Assembly (NCBI GenBank): GCA_009993495.1
Contig: JAACTI010000142.1
Coordinates: forward strand, 1 to 5,759
Origin: Deltaproteobacteria bacterium
GTDB lineage: Bacteria > Desulfobacterota > Desulfuromonadia > Desulfuromonadales > Geopsychrobacteraceae
Direction of reading: 5' to 3'
DNA length: 5,759 nucleotides
Position 1 is the stretch's first letter. Each line of letters begins with the position of its first letter. The position numbers were made by a program, and so were the translations under genes. The notes under the pieces were generated by a model. The model searched no databases and was not told the origin of the DNA. It saw only the letters and a program-made list of their open reading frames with translations. Below are positions 1-5,759 of this stretch, in pieces.

Positions 1-1184
1 TCAGCATCCTGGCGCTGGGCCAGTTCGAAGGCACGCATAATCAGGGTCGGATCGGCCGCAAAAGCCTCGACCCCGGGGCCGCTGATTTCACCACGCAACA
101 CAGTGAAACCCTCTTCGAGGTTGCGGCGCACAAAAAACCCCAGAATGCGCGAATGGCTCTCTTCAACCTGAGTCGCCTTGAAAATCAGACCGCTGGCCAG
201 ATGCTCAACCCTGGTGGCATGAGTGTAATAATCCTGCATAAACTGTTCAACCGCAGGCGCACGCTTGTTGTCGCGATAACCAAGAAATTCGGCGATATTG
301 CTTTGATGTTCAAATAACAGCTGATCGCTCTTGCGCGTCGACAAAAAGTGCAGCTCATTGCGGATCTGCCACAAATAATCGTAAGCGGCCTCAAATTCCA
401 CCGCTTCGGCTTCATTGAGAACACCCTTGATCACCAGTTCACGCAGGGACGCCGCCTTGTATTTCACCCGTGCAATCCACAAAGCCGAGTGCAGATCACG
501 CAGACCGCCCTCACCTTCTTTGATATTCGGTTCCAGCAGATAAACCGAAGCACCGTATTTGCGCCGTCGCACCTGATTTTCTTCCAGCTTGGCGCGAATG
601 AATTCCGCTGCGGCATTTTTAAGGAGCACGGTCGCCACCTGAGCGGAAAATTCCTGCCACCCCTGCTGGCTACCGGCCAGCAAGCGCGCATCGAGCATCG
701 CCGTGCGCACGGTAATATCGTTACTCGCCTGTTCCAAACAATCTTTTGCGCTGCGGACAGAATAGCCCACATCAAGCCCCAGATCCCACAACAGATAAAG
801 CATGCGTTCGGAAATAATTTTGCCGGTTTGCTGGTTTTTTTCCGTGCAGTAAAACATCAGGTCAAGGTCGGAACGCGGGTTCATCTCCTGGCGCCCATAG
901 CCCCCCAGAGCCAGCAGCGCACAACCTTCTGTTCCCTGAGGTAACTGCCAGCAGGCGAGCAGAAAGAGCTGTTGATTTAAATGATCAAATAACTGGGACA
1001 AAGCCTGAGTGACCGCCAGTCCGCTGGCGCCCTTACGGTGAAAATTTCTGATCAGCTCCAGTTGCTGATCGAGAAAATTGCGGCAAAGGTCAAGGATTTG
1101 AGGCCGGGCATCATCAAAGGATGCGGCCTGTTCAAGCAGCGCTAAGGGAGAAAAACCCGCATAATCGGGCTGGTATATTCGCAT
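1..1184 (-). CDS. glnD: [Protein-PII] uridylyltransferase / uridylyl-removing enzyme GlnD, N-terminal part (cut by window edge)
   Basis: GlnD uridylylates PII (GlnB/GlnK) when glutamine is low and removes UMP when glutamine is high, setting glutamine synthetase and nitrogen-gene activity from the cytoplasm. Seen here are 394 codons with no stop; the family is usually about 850-900 residues, so a little under half is present. The nucleotidyltransferase signature is intact: GGYGR at 94-98, E100, then SDLDL at 105-109, with D106 and D108 as the expected metal-binding aspartates. The family motif EPNIKEGEGGLRD lies at 218-230, within the uridylyltransferase-specific region. The HD hydrolase domain and two ACT glutamine-sensing domains should lie beyond base 1. 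The ATG at 1184 is the best start: it sits 30 bases after the amidase stop, with only a weak GAG about 10 bases upstream. A DUF294-type nucleotidyltransferase is the alternative, but the 218-230 motif favours GlnD. Expression is probably by read-through from mutS-amiC. Confidence 0.95.
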   Translation of the reverse strand, partial: MRIYQPDYAGFSPLALLEQAASFDDARPQILDLCRNFLDQQLELIRNFHRKGASGLAVTQALSQLFDHLNQQLFLLACWQLPQGTEGCALLALGGYGRQEMNPRSDLDLMFYCTEKNQQTGKIISERMLYLLWDLGLDVGYSVRSAKDCLEQASNDITVRTAMLDARLLAGSQQGWQEFSAQVATVLLKNAAAEFIRAKLEENQVRRRKYGASVYLLEPNIKEGEGGLRDLHSALWIARVKYKAASLRELVIKGVLNEAEAVEFEAAYDYLWQIRNELHFLSTRKSDQLLFEHQSNIAEFLGYRDNKRAPAVEQFMQDYYTHATRVEHLASGLIFKATQVEESHSRILGFFVRRNLEEGFTVLRGEISGPGVEAFAADPTLIMRAFELAQRQDA

Positions 1185-1214
1185 GATATGTTCACTCGTA
1201 AATAGACAGAAAAA

Positions 1215-2921
1215 TTAGTGACGCGCGGCCACCTGCTGTAAGGCCGTCTGGTATTTTTTCACCCCCAGAACAATCGCATCCGCGACACGTTTCTGATAAC
1301 CGGCATCATTCAGGCGCTTTTCTTCGCGATGATTGCTGATAAAGGCAGTCTCCACCAGCACCGATGGCATGGTCGCGCCCAGCAGCACATGAAAGGGACC
1401 CTGTTTGACCCCCAGATTTTTTAGTGGCGCGTAAGAGGGTTCCAGATGTTGCACCAACGCCTGTTGAATTTCCGCCGCCAAACGGCTGGATTCATTAATT
1501 TTTGAGTTCGCCATCAAATCAAACAGGATCGCTTCCAGATTCGACACATCCTCTAAAGATGTTCCGTTTTCGCGCGCGGCAACTTCGGCAGCCTGATTGT
1601 TTTTCGACAGGTTCAGGTAGTAGGTTTCCAGGCCGTAGGCGTTGCGATTGGTGCTGGCATTGGCATGCAAAGAAATAAAGAGATCGGCCCCAACCTGGTT
1701 GGCGTAGGCGGTTCGATCCTTCAACGGCAGATAACGGTCATCTTCACGAGTTAACAGCACTTTGCACCCCAGGGATCTGCGCAGTGCCGCCGCCAGCCGC
1801 TTGGCCATCTGCAAGGTCACATCTTTCTCACGGGTTTTGCCGCGGCCCAGGGCGCCGGGATCTTTTCCGCCGTGTCCGGCGTCGACGACAATCAAACGAA
1901 TCCCCTGGCCTCCGCTTTGCTGAGGGACATGCAGAGTGGCAGTGTCGCTCGTAGGGACATCGCGGAGAATATGAGCAATAGAATCATCGAGGCCAAGGAG
2001 GGGTACCGCGGATTGCTGATGAGGTGCAAAGGAAGAGTTGCGTACGTCAATGACAATACGTTGAGGATTTTCAAGGCTGAACGCCTTGTAATCGACCTCA
2101 GCGGTCAGATCAAGAACAATCCTGATTTTGTTCTGATCGAATCGCCCGGCACGAATTTTCGACACCGGGCTGTTCTGAATCCGTTGCTCTTGCGGCACCC
2201 CGGCCCCCAGCGCCACGGGGAAAACGTCGACATACACGCGTGGCTCCTTGCCTCCGAGCTGATGGGGCTCGTAAGACACTTGACCGCTCACATCCAGCAC
2301 CACGCGGGTATAGTCGGCACCGCTCCAAACCCGAATATCTGTCAAGGCCACAGGCGCTGAAGATGCAGACCTCTCAGCAGGGGGCGCTGCGCTTACCGCG
2401 GGTGCCGGCACAGCAGATACGGCCGCCAGTCGATTGAGGCGCAACTGGGCATCGGCCAGCATATCCCCCGGCGGCAATTCAGCGATAATTCTCAGGTAAT
2501 AATTGTAGGCAGCACGCTGATCAGTAAATGTTTCCAGGGCAATTTCAGCGGCGTAGATCAAAGCATCATCAGATAGATGACTTTGAGGAAAGTCTGTGGC
2601 CAGCTTTTCGTAAACCTTTTGGGCCTGACGCGCATCATCGCTGTTGCCCGAGGCCCTGGCTAAACCATGCCAGGCGCGCCCGAGCAGATAACGCGCATCA
2701 TCGCGCCGCTTGCCCGCATCAGCCGAGGCCGCAAACTCTTCAAGGCCGACAATCACTTCCAGCCAGTTCTGCCGCTGCTGCTGCTTGAGCGGAGAACCGA
2801 GTAACGTCAGATAGTCACCGCGCACGTCCTGATAACGCTGTTCCACCGTCAGTGCCCAGACCGACGGCGAATAAGTGAGTAACAGTAGGCTCAGCATAAA
2901 AATATTTAGAAAATATTTCAC
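1215..2921 (-). CDS. amiC: Periplasmic N-acetylmuramoyl-L-alanine amidase, TPR-AMIN-Amidase_3 (AmiC type)
   Basis: Zinc amidase that cuts the bond between N-acetylmuramic acid and the L-alanine of the stem peptide; AmiC-type enzymes split septal peptidoglycan for daughter-cell separation. Of 568 residues, 1-23 form a signal peptide (hydrophobic core 4-17, probable cleavage after V-W-A at 21-23). Residues about 72-166 look like TPR helices. A Pro/Ala/Ser linker follows (168-190), then an AMIN domain (about 192-295, known to target the septum or peptidoglycan). Amidase_3 spans about 341-560: zinc ligands H350 (DAGHGG), E365 and H419 (SLHAN), and catalytic E524 (VETAFISN). Residues about 436-480 resemble the segment that in E. 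coli AmiB/AmiC holds an autoinhibitory helix relieved by LytM-type activators, so the enzyme is probably made inactive; no activator gene lies nearby. The GTG start overlaps the mutS stop. The next in-frame ATG (codon 9) would remove the only N-terminal lysine of the signal peptide, so GTG is preferred. Confidence 0.95.
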   Translation of the reverse strand: MKYFLNIFMLSLLLLTYSPSVWALTVEQRYQDVRGDYLTLLGSPLKQQQRQNWLEVIVGLEEFAASADAGKRRDDARYLLGRAWHGLARASGNSDDARQAQKVYEKLATDFPQSHLSDDALIYAAEIALETFTDQRAAYNYYLRIIAELPPGDMLADAQLRLNRLAAVSAVPAPAVSAAPPAERSASSAPVALTDIRVWSGADYTRVVLDVSGQVSYEPHQLGGKEPRVYVDVFPVALGAGVPQEQRIQNSPVSKIRAGRFDQNKIRIVLDLTAEVDYKAFSLENPQRIVIDVRNSSFAPHQQSAVPLLGLDDSIAHILRDVPTSDTATLHVPQQSGGQGIRLIVVDAGHGGKDPGALGRGKTREKDVTLQMAKRLAAALRRSLGCKVLLTREDDRYLPLKDRTAYANQVGADLFISLHANASTNRNAYGLETYYLNLSKNNQAAEVAARENGTSLEDVSNLEAILFDLMANSKINESSRLAAEIQQALVQHLEPSYAPLKNLGVKQGPFHVLLGATMPSVLVETAFISNHREEKRLNDAGYQKRVADAIVLGVKKYQTALQQVAARH

Positions 2922-2933
2922 AGCAGCTTCTTC
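2918..2933 (-). promoter_or_regulatory. Translational-coupling junction mutS/amiC (GTGA overlap with upstream purine-rich RBS)
   Basis: On the minus strand the last codons of mutS read AAG AAG CTG CTG TGA, and the amidase gene begins at the GTG inside that last stretch. Stop and start share four bases (GTGA, 2918-2921). A purine-rich GAAGAAG at 2933-2927, five bases before the GTG, is the only ribosome-binding candidate, and it lies inside mutS. Such overlaps normally mean that ribosomes finishing the first gene re-initiate on the second, so amidase output should depend on full-length translation of mutS. The overlap and motif are seen directly; the coupling is inferred. Confidence 0.7.
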
Positions 2934-5533
2934 AATTCATCCAAGAGACCCAGGGCCTCAAGGGGGGTTGTGGTTCCAATATTAATCAGCGCAAGACGTT
3001 CACGCACAGGATCATCTGTCGGCTGAAAAAGGTCAAGTTGTGGGCTTAAGGCTCGGGTCGGATTTTTTTTACTGCGCCCGATGCGCGGTTGCTGGCCGCT
3101 GACAAATTCGCCCGATTCAAGATTCTGCAGAATTTCCCGTGCGCGTTCAATCACCGGCGGGGGTAAACCCGCCAAGCGGCCAACCTGAATGCCGTAAGAA
3201 CGGCTGGCACTGCCGGCGACAATTTTACGCAGAAAGATAATCTGATCACTCCATTCCTTGACCGCAATAGTAAAATTCTTGATGCCTGGTCGCGTTAGAC
3301 AAAGATCGGTTAATTCATGATAATGGGTCGCGAACAAAGTACGCGCGGCAACCTCTTTATTGTCATGCAAATATTCCGCCACCGACCAGGCGATACTGAC
3401 ACCGTCAAAGGTTGAGGTACCGCGACCGATTTCGTCAAGAATAATCAGACTGCGACTGGTGGCATGACGCAGGATATTCGCAGTTTCGTTCATCTCGACC
3501 ATAAAAGTCGACTCCCCCCTGGCCAGATTATCACTGGCGCCAACCCGGGTGAAGATCCGATCAACCACGCCAATACGTGCCTGGGTTGCAGGTACAAAGC
3601 TGCCCATCTGAGCCATCAACGTCATCAGTGCCACCTGGCGCATAAAGGTCGATTTACCCGCCATGTTGGGCCCGGTGATAATCAGCAGCTGATTTTCACT
3701 TAAATCGAGCTGGACATCGTTAGGCACAAAGGGTTCGTGCAGATTCATCTGCTCAACCACCGGATGCCGACCGGCTTCGATCATCAGTAGATCGCCGGCA
3801 TCAATCTGCGGGCGCACATAATGACGCTCATGGGCCAGATCGGCCAAAGATTGTAAAACATCGAGGCGCGCCAAGGCATCGGCGGTTTGCTGAATCCGAG
3901 CCCCCTGCCCTGCAGTGTTTTTGCGTATCTGCTGAAACAACTCGTATTCCAGTTCAACCAGCCGTTCTTCGGCACCCAGAACCTTAGACTCGTATTCTTT
4001 CAAGGCCGGCGTGATAAAACGTTCGGCATTGGCCAGGGTCTGTTTGCGCAGGTAATCGTCGGGCAGGCTGTCGGAAAAACGCCGTGGAACTTCGAGAAAA
4101 TAGCCGAACACCCGGTTATATTTCACCTTGAGGACACTGATACCGGTGCGCTCTTTTTCCTGCTGCTCCAGCCGGGCGATCCAGCCCTTGCCTTCGCGAC
4201 TGATATTGCGTAATTCATCGAGTTCGGCATTGTAACCATCGCGGATGATGCCGCCATCCCGCAACACAAAGGGAGGATCATCCACCAGGGCCCGGCTGAT
4301 ATCTTCCACCAGTTCGGGCAACAGATCGATCTGGGCGCGCAACTGCTGCAAGAGTTCCGCCTTGCGCCCCTGAAGCAAATCATCAATCTGCGGCAGCCGT
4401 TGCAATGAATCGCGCAGGGCCACCACATCTTTGGCATTGGCGCTGGCCATGGAAATTTTGCCATTCAAGCGTTCAAGATCATAAACCCCGTCAAGGGCCG
4501 CACGTAATGCAATCCGGGCCAGAGAATCTTGCAGCAGCTCATCCACCCCCTCCAGACGTTTTGCAATTTGCCCCGGATCAATCAGGGGATAATGAATCCA
4601 CTGGCGCAACAAGCGCCCACCCATGGCGGTCACAGTGCGATCAAGCACCCCGAGCAACGAACCCTTCTTGCGCCCGCCGTGCAGAGTAGTGGTTAATTCC
4701 AGATTCCGCCGCGTGGCCTCATCGAGCACCATGTGATCGCGAGTGTGATAGGTCGTCAGGCTGCGCACATGTTGCAGTTCATCCATCTGGGTGCGTTGCA
4801 GATAGGCCAGCAAACCACCGGCCGCCCGCGTCGCCTGGGGCAGATCCTCGCAACCAAAGGCCTGCAAACCGGCGCAATGAAAAAAGTGACACAGGGTTTC
4901 AATGGCGCGATCAGCCTCAAACTCCCAGTCTCCCAGGCGATTAAGCATCAGGCCATCGGGGTATTTCAAAAAGGCCTGCTGCAAAGCATCGCCCTCTTCA
5001 CCCTCGGGCAGCAGCAATTCGCGCGGCTGAAGCGAGGCCAGTTCACTGGTGACTTTTTCGGGGGTATCAAGCTGCGTCACGCGGAAATCGCCGGTGGTAA
5101 TATCGATGTGCGCCAGGCCAAAACCGGTGCCCTGCGCGCCCACCAGGGCGAGCAAAAAGTTATTTTCTTTAGGTTCGAGGGTGTCGGTGTCGGTAATTAA
5201 CCCCGGCGTCACCACCTTAACCACTTCGCGTTTGACAATGCCCTTGGCGGTTTTAGGGTCTTCAACCTGCTCACAAATAGCAACCTTGAAGCCGTTTTCC
5301 ACCAGCTTGGCAATATAATTGGCGCTGCTGTGATAGGGCACCCCACACAAAGGAATGGCATCTTCATTGCCCTTGTTGCGCGACGTCAGGGTAATCCCCA
5401 GCACCTTTGACGCCGTCACCGCGTCATCGAGAAACATTTCATAAAAATCCCCCAGGCGAAAAAACAGTATCGCATCGGTGTAGCTGGCTTTAATTTCCAG
5501 GTACTGGCGCATGAGGGGTGTAGACGTTGGCAT
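2918..5533 (-). CDS. mutS: DNA mismatch repair protein MutS
   Basis: MutS dimers find mismatches and small loops, then use ATP to form a sliding clamp that recruits MutL. The 871 residues match the usual length (E. coli 853). The mismatch-probing Phe-X-Glu motif is F30-Y31-E32, which marks MutS1 and excludes MutS2. Connector, core/lever and clamp regions follow (roughly 116-265, 265-440 plus 505-570, and 440-505). The ATPase has Walker A GPNMAGKST (621-629, K627), signature STFMVEM (675-681), Walker B ILDE (D700, E701), D-loop GRGTSTFDG (703-711) and switch histidine H737. A sliding-clamp binding pentapeptide QLDLF lies at 832-836, and the terminal helices (about 847-871) match the tetramerisation tail. 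The ATG at 5533 is the start: an in-frame TGA lies 21 bases upstream, and the conserved TPLMRQYL follows at residues 5-12. No clear Shine-Dalgarno precedes it. An A8 run encodes residues 822-824. It is the first gene of the likely operon. Confidence 0.99.
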   Translation of the reverse strand: MPTSTPLMRQYLEIKASYTDAILFFRLGDFYEMFLDDAVTASKVLGITLTSRNKGNEDAIPLCGVPYHSSANYIAKLVENGFKVAICEQVEDPKTAKGIVKREVVKVVTPGLITDTDTLEPKENNFLLALVGAQGTGFGLAHIDITTGDFRVTQLDTPEKVTSELASLQPRELLLPEGEEGDALQQAFLKYPDGLMLNRLGDWEFEADRAIETLCHFFHCAGLQAFGCEDLPQATRAAGGLLAYLQRTQMDELQHVRSLTTYHTRDHMVLDEATRRNLELTTTLHGGRKKGSLLGVLDRTVTAMGGRLLRQWIHYPLIDPGQIAKRLEGVDELLQDSLARIALRAALDGVYDLERLNGKISMASANAKDVVALRDSLQRLPQIDDLLQGRKAELLQQLRAQIDLLPELVEDISRALVDDPPFVLRDGGIIRDGYNAELDELRNISREGKGWIARLEQQEKERTGISVLKVKYNRVFGYFLEVPRRFSDSLPDDYLRKQTLANAERFITPALKEYESKVLGAEERLVELEYELFQQIRKNTAGQGARIQQTADALARLDVLQSLADLAHERHYVRPQIDAGDLLMIEAGRHPVVEQMNLHEPFVPNDVQLDLSENQLLIITGPNMAGKSTFMRQVALMTLMAQMGSFVPATQARIGVVDRIFTRVGASDNLARGESTFMVEMNETANILRHATSRSLIILDEIGRGTSTFDGVSIAWSVAEYLHDNKEVAARTLFATHYHELTDLCLTRPGIKNFTIAVKEWSDQIIFLRKIVAGSASRSYGIQVGRLAGLPPPVIERAREILQNLESGEFVSGQQPRIGRSKKNPTRALSPQLDLFQPTDDPVRERLALINIGTTTPLEALGLLDELKKLL
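3063..3070 (-). repeat. A8 homopolymer tract inside mutS
   Basis: Eight consecutive A on the coding strand encode Lys822, Lys823 and the first two bases of Asn824, in the linker between the ATPase domain and the clamp-binding motif. This is the longest single-base run noticed in the window. Slippage by one base in either direction would bring in a stop within 13 codons, at 3048-3046 for loss of one A or 3035-3033 for gain of one A. Confidence 0.9.
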
Positions 5534-5596
5534 AGAAGAAACCGATGAATTTCAGGCAGATCGTTCATTTTTGAGCGGAAAGGTTCAGGGCGGTGT

Positions 5597-5625
5597 ATCC
5601 TAGCAGATCCCCGCAGCACAGGCAA
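5597..5625 (-). promoter_or_regulatory. Predicted sigma70-type promoter for mutS-amiC-glnD
   Basis: On the minus strand, TTGCCT (5625-5620) and TAGGAT (5602-5597) are separated by exactly 17 bases. Each box matches four of six positions of the sigma70 consensus (TTGACA, TATAAT). A TGC directly before the -10 box (5605-5603) gives an extended -10 element, which can offset weak boxes. Transcription would start near 5590, leaving a leader of about 57 bases before the mutS ATG. No other pair of this quality was seen in the 226-base upstream region. It is a prediction from motif and position only. Confidence 0.6.
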
Positions 5626-5652
5626 ACTCTCTTGATGAGCAGCGGGATTTAA

Positions 5653-5677
5653 TCGCGGCCGGGAGGCCGCTCCCACA
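5653..5677 (-). repeat. REP-like element 1 (GTGG head plus perfect hairpin)
   Basis: Read on the minus strand this is TGTGGGA (5677-5671) followed by GCGGCC, a TCCC loop and GGCCGC, a perfect 6-bp stem at 5655-5670. A GTGG tetranucleotide just 5' of a GC-rich palindrome is the GTRG-plus-hairpin design of bacterial REP sequences, which are mobilised in trans by RAYT (TnpA-REP) transposases and are best known in gammaproteobacteria. It lies about 28 bases upstream of the predicted -35 box. The partner element at 5735-5759 is in the opposite orientation. Copy number in the genome cannot be judged from one window. Confidence 0.65.
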
Positions 5678-5712
5678 AATCGAGGCTGCCCCCACAACCA
5701 TGGGGAACACAA

Positions 5713-5728
5713 GGGCAAAAGATTGCCC
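5713..5728. other. Small stem-loop between the two REP-like elements
   Basis: GGGCAA (5713-5718) and TTGCCC (5723-5728) form a perfect 6-bp stem around a four-base AAGA loop. No T-run follows on either strand, so it is unlikely to be an intrinsic terminator. A weaker stem, CCCCA (5690-5694) with TGGGG (5701-5705), sits just to its left. Such spacer hairpins are common in paired REP units, but these two could also be chance. Confidence 0.4.
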
Positions 5729-5734
5729 CTCTCC

Positions 5735-5759
5735 TGTGGGAGTGGCTTTCGGGAAAAGT
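5735..5759 (+). repeat. REP-like element 2, inverted partner, cut by window edge
   Basis: TGTGGGAGTGG at 5735-5745 matches the head of element 1 (TGTGGGAGCGG on the other strand) in 10 of 11 bases, and is followed by CTTTCGGGAAAAG, which can fold as an imperfect CTTT/AAAG stem. The two heads face each other across about 57 bases, an arrangement like a BIME (paired REP unit). The hairpin is less perfect than that of element 1, and its far side lies beyond the window, so the element may be degenerate or incomplete. Confidence 0.5.

Noticed and set aside
348..944. 198-codon open frame on the plus strand
   Set aside because: It lies fully antisense to glnD, whose frame carries intact family motifs, and its translation shows no recognisable domain. 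Long antisense frames are expected opposite codon-biased genes.
1185..1214. Possible terminator or promoter between amiC and glnD
   Set aside because: The 30-base gap has a short T-run right after the stop codon but no GC-rich stem before it, and there is no paired -35/-10.
1872..2360. 162-codon open frame on the plus strand
   Set aside because: It is antisense to the AMIN and early amidase part of amiC, with no domain, no ribosome-binding site of note and no promoter.
4733..5200. 155-codon open frame on the plus strand
   Set aside because: It is antisense to the connector and core region of mutS, with no recognisable motif.
5655..5670. GC-rich perfect hairpin as a rho-independent terminator
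   Set aside because: No T-run follows the stem on either strand, and the GTGG head next to it fits a REP element better.
5416..5718. 100-codon minus-strand frame crossing the mutS start
   Set aside because: It begins at a TTG inside the REP-like spacer, runs through the repeat and the predicted promoter, and then overlaps mutS out of frame. Only its internal ATG at 5568 is kept, as a minor observation on mutS initiation.
1..5759. tRNA, rRNA, CRISPR array, insertion sequence, prophage or defence genes
   Set aside because: Coding genes fill 1-5533 apart from 30 bases, and the remaining 226 bases show only short inverted repeats. None of the expected signatures was seen.

Overview
The window carries three genes, all on the minus strand and read from right to left: mutS (mismatch recognition), an amiC-type N-acetylmuramoyl-L-alanine amidase, and the first 394 codons of glnD (PII uridylyltransferase), which runs off the left edge. 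The proteins point to a Gram-negative bacterium: the amidase has a signal peptide plus an AMIN domain, and GlnD belongs to the PII nitrogen cascade. The look of the MutS N-terminus, the TPR-AMIN-Amidase_3 layout and the GlnD sequence resemble Desulfuromonadales (Geobacter/Pelobacter/Desulfuromonas-like). That placement rests on remembered family resemblance, with no search behind it, so I hold it with moderate confidence.

Layout from right to left. Bases 5534-5759 are non-coding. They hold a divergent pair of REP-like elements (5653-5677 and 5735-5759, the second cut by the window edge), a small stem-loop between them, and a good sigma70-type promoter reading towards mutS (-35 at 5620-5625, extended -10 at 5597-5602). 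mutS occupies 5533-2918. Its TGA stop overlaps the GTG start of the amidase gene by four bases (GTGA, 2918-2921). The amidase gene ends at 1215, and 30 bases later glnD starts at 1184. No terminator or convincing internal promoter is visible between the genes, so the three probably form one transcription unit driven from the promoter near 5600.

The three products act in different processes: DNA repair in the cytoplasm, septal peptidoglycan cleavage in the periplasm, and nitrogen signalling in the cytoplasm. The operon therefore looks like a shared housekeeping transcript and not a dedicated pathway. All catalytic and binding residues that could be checked are intact.

I found no undescribed system here. 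The points most worth a second look are an A8 tract in mutS placed just before its clamp-binding motif, the REP-like pair upstream, and the absence of a recognisable Shine-Dalgarno sequence before mutS. No stretch longer than 300 bases lacks a gene.
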